Source: DAORIO01 sp964384645
GTDB lineage: Bacteria > Patescibacteriota > Minisyncoccia > Phycocordibacterales > UBA9973
Reading direction: 5' to 3'
NCBI GenBank assembly: GCA_964384645.1
Contig: CAYLKL010000012.1
Coordinates: 1-12,574, forward strand
Length of the DNA: 12,574 nt
The notes below the pieces were generated by a model. That model was given only the letters and a program-made list of their open reading frames with translations, did not search any database and was not told the DNA's origin. Each line of letters opens with the position of its first letter. Position 1 is the stretch's first letter. A program made the position numbers and the translations under genes. Below, one piece after another: positions 1-7,283 of this stretch.

Positions 1-50
1 CCAAAAAGTTTATCTTCAACGTCTATGAATTGAGGAACTTTAAATTGCAT
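1..50 (-). CDS. PrgI-family protein, N-terminus only (runs off window)
   Basis: The minus strand from 50 reads MQFKVPQFIDVEDKLF and then leaves the window, so only 16 codons are visible. The opening 'M-x-F-K-V-P-Q-F-I-D-x-E-D-K-(I/L)-F-G' matches my recollection of PrgI-family proteins of Patescibacteria, small two-TM membrane proteins usually encoded just before a VirB4/TraC-like ATPase. PrgI is named after a component of the Enterococcus conjugation system. The position downstream of a VirB6/TrbL-like gene fits. The ATG (50-48) has no Shine-Dalgarno sequence. It lies in the 3' arm of a perfect palindrome, about 10 nt after an extended -10 box. A second ATG at 55-53 is out of frame. The identity rests on a short stretch plus context and is therefore moderately sure. 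Confidence 0.72.
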   Translation of the reverse strand, partial: MQFKVPQFIDVEDKLF

Positions 51-86
51 GACATGGTGATTATATCACCATGTCATGCAATTTAA
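40..86. repeat. Perfect 47-nt palindrome over the PrgI start
   Basis: All 23 positions on each side of a central A at 63 pair (40 with 86 through 62 with 64); pairing fails at 39/87. As minus-strand RNA this gives a stem of about 21 bp with a UAUAA loop. The 3' arm contains the PrgI start codon and the first 11 coding bases. No T-run follows on either strand, so it is not a classical terminator. It could be an RNA element occluding the start codon, a DNA operator, or (less likely) an assembly or amplification artefact. Confidence 0.9.
60..68 (-). promoter_or_regulatory. Extended -10 promoter (TGATATAAT) for PrgI
   Basis: The minus strand reads TGATATAAT at 68-60, a perfect TATAAT with the TGn extension, in the centre of the palindrome. 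No good -35 is seen 16-18 nt upstream, which is tolerable for extended -10 promoters. Initiation would fall near 53, within a few bases of the ATG at 50, giving an almost leaderless mRNA lacking the 5' arm of the hairpin. Confidence 0.5.
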
Positions 87-113
87 TTAACAATTATAAT
101 TTTAAATTTTATA

Positions 114-623
114 TTAAGCTATTTCTCGATAAGGATCACTGTATTTTTCTCCAGGAGGTATTGGAACAGCTGAAGTATTTTTTTGTAAACTATGAGGTTC
201 GTTTAATTTTTGCTCGGCAAATGAGATTGGTTTTGATGCAGGAGGATTTGTTATAGAGTTTTGGATTGTATCTTCGTCTTCGAGGTCTTCGTCAGATAGT
301 CCATCGGGAAACTTTTTCTCTAGTGCTTCTCGAAGTGGTGTTAGTAATTTATTATCTACATCTCTTGCGATCTCATTTGCTCTTTCATTTTCTATAACTA
401 GCTCGTCTTCGAGAGAGTACACAAAATCATCAGGGTCAGTAAGTCCAAGCATTACTAAAAAAGTTTCTATATAAAGACTTTCAATTTGGTCATAATATAG
501 ATTATGGTCTTTACCAACTTCTTCTATTATTTTTTCCCAACCAAAAGAATCAATCACCTCTTTGTATTTAGAAGGTATTGCATTCATTTTTTCGTTTATT
601 TTGTTTTTTAAATTTTCATCCAT
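114..623 (-). CDS. Acidic soluble protein of the T4SS-like cluster, unknown function
   Basis: This is a 169-aa protein with no signal peptide or membrane segment. Residues 1-105 look helical and acidic (for example ETFLVMLGLTDPDDFVYSLEDEL). The rest is a low-complexity Pro/Ser/Asn linker ending in SDPYREIA. I recall a similar DPYRE-type C-terminal tail on small proteins beside PrgI/VirB4 genes in Patescibacteria, so it may be a conserved accessory protein of the apparatus. It starts 2 nt after the stop of the VirB6-like gene with only A-rich sequence ahead, suggesting translational coupling. A cytoplasmic role with the secretion machine is inference. Confidence 0.75.
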   Translation of the reverse strand: MDENLKNKINEKMNAIPSKYKEVIDSFGWEKIIEEVGKDHNLYYDQIESLYIETFLVMLGLTDPDDFVYSLEDELVIENERANEIARDVDNKLLTPLREALEKKFPDGLSDEDLEDEDTIQNSITNPPASKPISFAEQKLNEPHSLQKNTSAVPIPPGEKYSDPYREIA

Positions 624-625
624 TT

Positions 626-3100
626 TTATTTTTTATCGTCACCTTTCTTTTCGTCTTTTAAACCTTTTCTAAAAGCATCTGCTGTGTTGTAAGCTCCTGT
701 CTGATTGTACTCAGTGCCTGTTACACCTCTTCTGAATACTCTTTTTAGTACATCTTTTTTAGAATAAGAAATATTTCTTATTTTTTCTTCTATTCTTTCT
801 TTCTCTTTCTTTACTCCTCTGTATGCAGCGGAGTCTTTTCCAAATCTTGTTTCGGCATCCTTCATAGCATTCTCGGCAATTTTTAGTTCTTTGTTGAGTT
901 CCTCTTTCTTTTCATTTTCTTTTGCAAGTTCTGCTGGTGTTTTAGGCTTAGTTGCTTCAATTTCTTGTGACTGACCCCTTCTTCTTTTTTCTTCTTCTCT
1001 CTTCCGGACAGCTTCGGCTTGACCAAGCTCTTTTCCTGCCTGACTTATACCATTGTCGTCTTTGAATTTTTTAACTGCCTCCTTGGCCTTTTCTACTTTT
1101 TCTTGAGCCTGTCTGTATTCAAGTGAACCTTTTTCGGCACCATCATCTTTTGCTTGTTTAAACTTCTTTCTTGCGTCCTCTAATTCTTCTTCTTTTGAAG
1201 ATAATTCAATTCCGTGTGTTTGTAACAATACATCCATATTTCTTCTGGCTCTTCTTATGTCTTGATTAGTTTTATCGTTAACAGATCCTTTTACTAACTC
1301 ATCTGAAGTAGCTTTTTGTCTCTTATCTTGCCTTTCAACATATCCTTTATACCCATCTTTCGCAGCGTTACCAAAATTAGACATACCGGCTGATTTCATT
1401 ACACCCGTTACGCCCGAAACACCTCGTGCATCAAAGCTTGCAGAGCCTGTAGCCTTAGCCCCAGTTCGTACTCCTTGAGCAAGAGATCCAATCATTCCGC
1501 CTCGTCTTTGAAGATTCATCATTGTTTCAGAATCAGCTACATGTTGCCCAAGTCTTCCAACGGTTGCACGTCCTAATTTTCCATACGCTCCTAACGCTCC
1601 ACCAAGAGCAAGCCCTCCAATAGCAGATCCGGCAGAAGCAAATGCTTTTCCAATATCTCCTGACATGCTTGTTGCTATATCTTTTGCTTGTTTTAGAAGA
1701 AACGTAATTATTATTAATGGAACAATAACGTCCAGTATTCCTCCTGTTGTTGTGTTGTCAAAAGTTTTGAACCCTTTTAAAAAGCCAGTATTTACGAATA
1801 GCAAAATTAAATATAGTAAAAATAAAAATATAGGTACAACAAAAGATTGTTTGAATAATTCTGGCCACCATTGACTGTGGTGCATTTTTTTTAATACCCC
1901 AGAAGCACTTGAGGGCATAATGTGTGAAATAAATGCAATAGGAGCAAATATCATAAGTAACCAAAGCCCAATAACGCGTCCAATAAGAATAAATGCAACA
2001 ATAAAGAAAATATACATTCCAAATAAGTTTATTATCGACATTATAAGAGTGATAATAATAAATGGCCCAGCATCTGGCGCTGCAACATTTTCAACTACTC
2101 CAGATTTTGTGTTTAATTTTAGTCCATCTGCTTGGCTAAATAATTTTTGAGGATTGAAATTACTTACAATTGCAATAGAAATACTTTTATCCCCCTCTCC
2201 GATCCAAGGATTATTTATATATGCATCTGCATTTGTTTCAACGCCCATGTTGTCGTAAAATATTTTTCCTAAAATATTCGAAGCGTCAATAATTACTCGA
2301 GCAAAGAATAAAGAGAAGTTTATCAAAAGACCAACAAGAATTATTGTTCCTAAAAGTTTTTTGTCAGCACCTTTTCCTAAAATTATATTTATAGCGATGT
2401 ACATTAACATTACTATAAATAGAAGGTTGGATAGATCTCGTGTAATAGTCCAACCTTTTTCTACAAAAGAAGATCCATCAGCAGTCTTTCCGTAATTTGC
2501 AGAATTAAGAGTGTAGGCCATCGAGAAATCCATTAGTTGACCTGAAAGTGAAAACAAAAATGATGTTGGAACAAAGAAAATATAGTAAAAGCCTCTGGCA
2601 ATACATCCACCCCAAGTGTCCGCAGAGAAAATTGAACAAGGTGGTAGTGTTGAAGATTCACCCGTTCCTCCTTGGCTTGGGTTTTGTGTTGTTGTCCCTG
2701 TGGCACTAGTCATCGCTGTTTGTTCAAACAAAGAAACAGAAGCAGAGTTTAGAAGTCTTGCGTAATATGTTGTTTCTGGAGTTAGTCCGCCAATAGTTAC
2801 AGTTTTGTTTTGATTTAGCTGCACTGTGTCAAAGTCTGGCACTGTGGTTTTAAGAGATGATGAGTAGTCTTGATTAACAGAGTACTCTATTTCGAGTGGG
2901 TTTATTGATTGTAGGTCGGTTTGGTCTTCCGCCTGAATTGTAACTTGGAAATTTATTGTGTTTTCTGTTGCAGAAGTTGCAGAAAGAACATATGCAGTTT
3001 CAGCCAATGCTCTTGGTGAAAAAAAAGGACTAAAAACAGTGCTGAGTACTAACCCAAGTGTGATTGTTCCTAGTATTATTTTGTTAATAAAATTTTTCAT
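626..3100 (-). CDS. VirB6/TrbL-like polytopic membrane protein with FN3-like N-terminus and charged C-tail
   Basis: This 824-aa protein probably forms part of the inner-membrane channel of a type IV secretion/conjugation-like system. A signal sequence (about 1-33, cleavage near ALA-E) leads into a beta-rich fibronectin-III-like segment (about 36-132, with TIGGLTPETTYYARL typical of the final FN3 strands). A Thr/Ser/Gly linker follows, with Cys155 and Cys166. Hydrophobic segments lie at about 171-190, 223-241, 249-270, 345-374, 376-394, 419-437 and 456-470. A Gly/Ala-rich stretch (about 480-515) precedes a long charged tail rich in Lys/Glu (about 585-780) that looks coiled-coil. The membrane core followed by a Gly-rich then hydrophilic tail resembles VirB6/TrbL proteins. 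It is spaced 3 nt from the upstream gene and 2 nt from the downstream gene. The family assignment rests on topology and neighbours, not a diagnostic motif. Confidence 0.75.
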   Translation of the reverse strand: MKNFINKIILGTITLGLVLSTVFSPFFSPRALAETAYVLSATSATENTINFQVTIQAEDQTDLQSINPLEIEYSVNQDYSSSLKTTVPDFDTVQLNQNKTVTIGGLTPETTYYARLLNSASVSLFEQTAMTSATGTTTQNPSQGGTGESSTLPPCSIFSADTWGGCIARGFYYIFFVPTSFLFSLSGQLMDFSMAYTLNSANYGKTADGSSFVEKGWTITRDLSNLLFIVMLMYIAINIILGKGADKKLLGTIILVGLLINFSLFFARVIIDASNILGKIFYDNMGVETNADAYINNPWIGEGDKSISIAIVSNFNPQKLFSQADGLKLNTKSGVVENVAAPDAGPFIIITLIMSIINLFGMYIFFIVAFILIGRVIGLWLLMIFAPIAFISHIMPSSASGVLKKMHHSQWWPELFKQSFVVPIFLFLLYLILLFVNTGFLKGFKTFDNTTTGGILDVIVPLIIITFLLKQAKDIATSMSGDIGKAFASAGSAIGGLALGGALGAYGKLGRATVGRLGQHVADSETMMNLQRRGGMIGSLAQGVRTGAKATGSASFDARGVSGVTGVMKSAGMSNFGNAAKDGYKGYVERQDKRQKATSDELVKGSVNDKTNQDIRRARRNMDVLLQTHGIELSSKEEELEDARKKFKQAKDDGAEKGSLEYRQAQEKVEKAKEAVKKFKDDNGISQAGKELGQAEAVRKREEEKRRRGQSQEIEATKPKTPAELAKENEKKEELNKELKIAENAMKDAETRFGKDSAAYRGVKKEKERIEEKIRNISYSKKDVLKRVFRRGVTGTEYNQTGAYNTADAFRKGLKDEKKGDDKK

Positions 3101-3103
3101 TTA

Positions 3104-5131
3104 CTAATAAATTCCTAATTTTTGCTCAAAGATTGATGGGTTCATTGCCGGAGTGTCTACTGTCATATAATCACTTATAAATATTGTTGGCCCAAAAGAC
3201 CCGTCACTCCCAATTGTAACACCTGGTAAAAATGTTTGACTTGTTTGATAGTTAACTCCTGAAGGAAGAAGTTGCACTGGATATGGTCGCCTTTCTTTTG
3301 CAGCTGAAGGATAAGCTAAAAGTTCGTTTTGGCATTCAGCAATTAGTCCACTTGATGGATTTGAGACGTAATCAATTTTACTATCTATCTCTTGAATTTG
3401 TGAATCAAGTAAATCTACATTCTCTTCTGAATATATGCCCGGCAAAATATTGTCGGCCTTTTTTTGTAATTCCTTTCTTTTGTCGGCATAAGTAGGGTCA
3501 TTTTTGTCAGGTAATTGATTAAATAAATTAGATATATAGTTTATTGAAGAAATAGATGACATTGCATTTTCGTAACTTTCTCCGCTTAATGTTTTTAAGG
3601 TGTTATAACTTTCTATTTCTGTGTATTCTTTGTTTATAGCTGAAGCAATCGGTATTTGAGAAGCTCCAGAAAATCTTTGGTTTATGTAATCTTTGTATCC
3701 AAAAAGGTATGCCCCAGATTGAGAATGTGCTCGTCCTTCCATTGTTCCAACTATTACATTTCTAACTGTTGTCGGGTCGTATGTTAAACCAAAAGATCCG
3801 CCGAGGGTTAGTCCATAGATGTTTTGGAAATAGTTTATTAATGCATAAATAGAGCTCGGTGCACTAGAAGAAAGGTAGCTTAATTGAGAAGAAGCTTCCT
3901 CTTTCCATGTAGGTCTCGGTCCTGGTAAGCAAAAATCTGCTTGGTATATTAACGGAACCAGAGTAGATATTTTTTGTTGAAGTTGTGTGCTTTTTTGCGC
4001 GTATTCTTGTTGTATTTGTAGGTAGTTAGGCAAATCTTCCAAAACTATTTCCTGCGAACCGGCAGCGTTTACCCAACCAGCACCCTGTGCTCCAGTTCCA
4101 GATAAAAGCCCACCCAGCGAATTTGATCCGTACCCACCAAAGGCATTTGATCCACCTGGTACATTTGTAGTTAAAGATGAAACACCTTTTTGTATTAAGT
4201 TGTTTAATAGAGCTGTGAATACTTTGTTTAGTGCTGCATCAACTGGATCTTCTGTGTTTTGTAGTTGTTCGTTTCCAGTAAGTGAAACTTTTTTTAATTG
4301 TTCGCTTATAACAGATCCAGGAGTTACTGTTTCGTACTTTTTACATTCTTCTTGCCCAAAGACAACTTCTTTTTCAACACATTTTTTCATAGACAAAAAT
4401 CCATCATTTTGAGCTATGTCTTGATTGTTAGAGGAAACTTTTTTTTCAATTTGTTTTGTCGCCAAATCAGATGCCAAGAAAGAAGAGCCTATTTGATTAT
4501 TTTGAGGCAGTATTGTTGTAGCAAGCCACGCGTCCCAGCCTCCTTGTTTAAAATCCCCATCAGAAAATTGTTGCCAATTATCCCCCACTATTTTGTCTAA
4601 AGTAAAATCTGGAGTAGTTTCTTGGTTACTTCTTACGTAGCTTATTATGAGCGAGCTAGAGATTTTTGCAGAAAACGGGCTGTTGCTTTGAGATATTTTA
4701 CTGGCGGTACTTTTTATACTATTGTCTGCGACGGATGTTACATAAGAATCAAAGTCTTTTATATAAAATGGATTACCGTTAAAGCCTGTGTTTATCCAGT
4801 TTATTGTGTTTTCTGTAAGCTTTGCCAAGAGTTGCTGAGACACACTTCGTGCAATTGGGTCCATACAATTTTCTTTTATAAAACTACCTATTTGAGAACT
4901 CTCGGAGCTCGGAACTGATTGAAGCGATAGCAGTTTTTCTGTTGCAAAAGAAACACCCATAGTTGCTCCACACGAAGCAAGCCCTACCGCAGCACTACCA
5001 GCAACACTTTTTATTAGAGAGTCTATTTTTGAAGCCTCAGCTTTTTTTATTGGAAACAACATCCCTTGAAAAATAAAGGATATAGTTAGAACTATGGATA
5101 AAAATCCAGAAAAAAATCTGGGAAATTGCAT
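3104..5131 (-). CDS. Large secreted protein of the Patescibacteria T4SS/pilus cluster
   Basis: This 675-aa exported protein has unknown function. It starts with a signal peptide (about 1-34, AEA-S near the cleavage site). No clear later transmembrane helix is visible, only a weakly hydrophobic region at 43-63. The segment 111-131 (NWINTGFNGNPFYIKDF) and the motif CLPGPRPTW at 401-409 resemble signatures I associate with large secreted proteins near VirB6/PrgI genes in Patescibacteria. Six cysteines (54, 89, 251, 263, 401, 600) could form disulfides outside the membrane. A Gly/Ser-rich linker lies at 326-355 and helical regions at about 365-392 and 545-590. It sits 26 nt after the TSP3-motif gene and 3 nt before the VirB6-like gene. 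A surface or periplasm-like scaffold role is inferred. Confidence 0.75.
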   Translation of the reverse strand: MQFPRFFSGFLSIVLTISFIFQGMLFPIKKAEASKIDSLIKSVAGSAAVGLASCGATMGVSFATEKLLSLQSVPSSESSQIGSFIKENCMDPIARSVSQQLLAKLTENTINWINTGFNGNPFYIKDFDSYVTSVADNSIKSTASKISQSNSPFSAKISSSLIISYVRSNQETTPDFTLDKIVGDNWQQFSDGDFKQGGWDAWLATTILPQNNQIGSSFLASDLATKQIEKKVSSNNQDIAQNDGFLSMKKCVEKEVVFGQEECKKYETVTPGSVISEQLKKVSLTGNEQLQNTEDPVDAALNKVFTALLNNLIQKGVSSLTTNVPGGSNAFGGYGSNSLGGLLSGTGAQGAGWVNAAGSQEIVLEDLPNYLQIQQEYAQKSTQLQQKISTLVPLIYQADFCLPGPRPTWKEEASSQLSYLSSSAPSSIYALINYFQNIYGLTLGGSFGLTYDPTTVRNVIVGTMEGRAHSQSGAYLFGYKDYINQRFSGASQIPIASAINKEYTEIESYNTLKTLSGESYENAMSSISSINYISNLFNQLPDKNDPTYADKRKELQKKADNILPGIYSEENVDLLDSQIQEIDSKIDYVSNPSSGLIAECQNELLAYPSAAKERRPYPVQLLPSGVNYQTSQTFLPGVTIGSDGSFGPTIFISDYMTVDTPAMNPSIFEQKLGIY

Positions 5132-5157
5132 ATTCTTTATTATATTATGGTTAGTTT

Positions 5158-6030
5158 CTATTGGAAATAAGACAAAAGTGAATAAAGGTGTTTTTCTACA
5201 TTGTCGCTATATTTTTTGTAAAGAAATATACCACGAAGACTAAGTATTGGGTCAGAGTAGTAGTTCGACATTAGGTTTATTGAAAGACTTGTTCGAATCA
5301 ATTCAGAAATTAATGACTTGTGTATGCTCGATATTTCTTCTGGCACTTTTATTTGTATGAGTTCATCTGCGAGATCTGAATATGTTTGTGAAATCTTCTC
5401 CAAATTTTCTGTATTATCTGATTCTTCTGCTATTATTTTGGAAAACTCTGTTAATTCACCACCAAAACCCTTATTTTTAGCGGACTCTATTGTTTTTAAT
5501 ACAGCTGCTTTGTATTTTTCTTTGTTTTCTGCGCTGTTTTCTATTACTTGTACTTGTATTTCACTTTCTGGGTTTTCTATTTCTTCTGTTGTTAGTATTT
5601 GGTCACCTAGTATTTTTGTTAAATTTTCAACCCCTTCTTGTGTTAGGAGTCCGTTTTGATTAAGAGAAACTGCTAAAGAAAAAATTTCTTTAGCTAATTG
5701 GTCTGTTTGGTTTGCGCTAGTGCTTTCTTGGTCGGTTGTTATTCCGAGCTCGTTTTTTTTCAGCTCCGTTTCTTCTTTGTCGTTTATTCCATTTTGGTCG
5801 CTATCTTTTTGTTTCGGATCTGTTCCCCAAAGAGACTCCTCCCAGTCATATAACCCATCCATATCTTGGTCGTTTAATACTAGTGTACTCGCGGATATGT
5901 TTTTGATATTTGTAGCTTCGTTGTTTGAGTAGTTGTTTCTATTAAAAAAGAACAACGAAAAAAAGATTACCAAAAAGATTAATAAAAAAATTGATAATTT
6001 TTTACTTGGTAGGTAATTTTGAGTAGTCAT
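5158..6030 (-). CDS. Membrane-anchored protein with thrombospondin type-3 calcium motif
   Basis: This is a 290-aa protein with a short N-terminal cytoplasmic part, one TM anchor (about 11-29) and an external domain. Residues 54-87 match the thrombospondin type-3/EF-hand-like calcium pattern: Asp54, Asp56, Asp58-Gly59, Asp62, then GTDP at 69-72 and DSDQNG at 76-81 with Asp84 and Glu86. Such repeats bind calcium in surface proteins. The remaining 200 residues are helical and acidic, Ser/Glu/Gln-rich, with no recognised domain. The TSP3 motif occurs once as a pair of loops, so this is not a long stalk. It lies between the small secreted protein and the 675-aa secreted protein, 3 nt after the former, implying the same operon and cell-surface assembly. 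The partner is unknown. Confidence 0.8.
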   Translation of the reverse strand: MTTQNYLPSKKLSIFLLIFLVIFFSLFFFNRNNYSNNEATNIKNISASTLVLNDQDMDGLYDWEESLWGTDPKQKDSDQNGINDKEETELKKNELGITTDQESTSANQTDQLAKEIFSLAVSLNQNGLLTQEGVENLTKILGDQILTTEEIENPESEIQVQVIENSAENKEKYKAAVLKTIESAKNKGFGGELTEFSKIIAEESDNTENLEKISQTYSDLADELIQIKVPEEISSIHKSLISELIRTSLSINLMSNYYSDPILSLRGIFLYKKYSDNVEKHLYSLLSYFQ

Positions 6031-6033
6031 TTT

Positions 6034-6393
6034 TTAAAAAGGTGTTTGTGCTGTTGAGTAGAATGTTACTGGAAATGTTGGCACTGGTACTGGTATCGGA
6101 GTATCTGTGAAACAGATAGGAAGTGGTGTCACTAAGTAGTTCCCCTTAAAGAAAACCGCCGGCTTTATTTTAAAAGCTAAATTTTCTATTACTGGAGTGT
6201 ATGGTAATGGCAACGCCACATTGTATGGTTGTATAGAAAAAGGGGCGCCAGATGTATTTCCTGGGCAAGTTATTCCAGGGATAGGATAGAGTAAAATTCT
6301 ACCACCAAGCGGTGCTTGAACTATTGCCTTAGAGAAGCTAAAGCTAAAGAAGAAAACAAACAAGCAGGCTAAAATTTTATAAAAAAGATTCAT
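6034..6393 (-). CDS. Small secreted Pro-rich protein, unknown function
   Basis: This 119-aa protein has a strongly hydrophobic signal peptide (about 1-23, Phe-rich, SKA near cleavage). The mature part is about 95 residues, Pro/aromatic-rich and probably beta-structured, with two cysteines (43 and 94) that could pair, and a GGR motif at 30-32. It resembles small exported proteins with a GGR...C...GNY...C layout that I recall near Patescibacteria secretion/pilus genes, but I cannot name a family. It starts 5 nt after the rsmA stop without a Shine-Dalgarno sequence. By position it could be a minor pilin-like or surface subunit; this is inference. The low-complexity PIPVPVPTFPV stretch at 99-109 is notable. 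Confidence 0.7.
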   Translation of the reverse strand: MNLFYKILACLFVFFFSFSFSKAIVQAPLGGRILLYPIPGITCPGNTSGAPFSIQPYNVALPLPYTPVIENLAFKIKPAVFFKGNYLVTPLPICFTDTPIPVPVPTFPVTFYSTAQTPF

Positions 6394-6398
6394 AAGTG

Positions 6399-7283
6399 TT
6401 AGTTAATTGTATCATTATTTAACAAAGTGTCATTTAGGCTGTCTATAATACAGATCCATTGAGAAAAATTTAAATCTTCTGCTCTTACTTTTTCGTTAAT
6501 GTCCATAGCAGTAAATATTTTTAAAATTTGCTCGCGAGGCGCAATACTTGAAAGATTTTGAATTAAAACTTTTCTTTTGTGCTTGAATCCTTCTTTTATT
6601 ACTTTGAAAAATTCGTATTCCCCCACAGTACCAAGTCTTTCTTTTGAGATGTCCTCGATTGAAATAACGGCCGAGTCAACTTTCGGTGACGGTGTGAAAT
6701 ATTTTTTTGGAACTTTTGTGACAATTCTTGGTGTGCCATACGCTTTTATTGATAAAGATAAAATACTTTCTTTATTATCGCGCGCTACAATTCTAGCAAC
6801 AACTTCTCTTTGTAGTAGTAAAACCATTTGCATGGGCTGATGTTCTCCAGACAAAAACTTTTCTAATATTTCACCGGTTATGTAGTACGGAATATTTGCA
6901 ATTATTTTATATGCACTGTTTATTTCTCGAGTGTCGTAAATCAAAACATCTACGTTTTTTATAATGAGCATTTCTTTTTTGATATAGTCTTTGAATTTGT
7001 TCTCTAGGTGCTCAATTAGTCGTGTGTCTTTTTCAATTGCAATAACGACAGCACCTTTTTCAAGTAGTGCTTCTGTTAGTATTCCTTTTCCTGGTCCAAT
7101 TTCTAAAACAGTATCTCCTGGAAAAACGTTACCCGCCTCAACAATTTTTTTAATTATTGTTTTTGAGTTTAAAAAATTCTGCCCTAAGCTTTTTTTAGGA
7201 CGAATTTTTTTATTTTCTTTTTCGTAATTTTCTCTCACCTTCTTATAATATATGAATTTCGTCTTCTTGGCTCTCACCTCCAT
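6399..7283 (-). CDS. rsmA: 16S rRNA (adenine1518-N6/adenine1519-N6)-dimethyltransferase RsmA/KsgA
   Basis: RsmA dimethylates two adjacent adenines in the 3' terminal helix of 16S rRNA using S-adenosylmethionine, a late step in small-subunit assembly. The signatures, numbered from the ATG at 7283 (294 aa), are SLGQNFL (32-38), the SAM-binding VLEIGPGKG (59-67), acidic motif II IEKD (83-86), catalytic NIPYY (130-134) and a late FTPSPKVDSAV. The start is uncertain. A TTG at 7301, ATG at 7283 and GTG at 7238 are all in frame, and the first two overlap the uvrD 3' end (stop at 7245-7243). The GTG would leave only about 12 residues before the conserved core, closer to family length, but has no convincing Shine-Dalgarno either. 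Close linkage to uvrD upstream and secretion genes downstream suggests cotranscription. Confidence 0.93.
   Translation of the reverse strand: MEVRAKKTKFIYYKKVRENYEKENKKIRPKKSLGQNFLNSKTIIKKIVEAGNVFPGDTVLEIGPGKGILTEALLEKGAVVIAIEKDTRLIEHLENKFKDYIKKEMLIIKNVDVLIYDTREINSAYKIIANIPYYITGEILEKFLSGEHQPMQMVLLLQREVVARIVARDNKESILSLSIKAYGTPRIVTKVPKKYFTPSPKVDSAVISIEDISKERLGTVGEYEFFKVIKEGFKHKRKVLIQNLSSIAPREQILKIFTAMDINEKVRAEDLNFSQWICIIDSLNDTLLNNDTIN

Noticed and set aside
40..86. Palindrome as a terminator of the secretion operon
   Set aside because: There is no T-run on either side, and the coding start of the next gene lies inside one arm.
71..256. 61-aa plus-strand ORF starting in the palindrome
   Set aside because: It lies opposite the 169-aa acidic gene and the palindrome, has no promoter or recognisable protein features, and its ATG is the mirror image of the palindrome arm.
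4298..5659. Plus-strand ORFs of 98-113 aa opposite the secreted-protein genes
   Set aside because: They are antisense shadows of long minus-strand genes with clear signal peptides or motifs; their translations are Ser/Phe/Cys-rich noise.
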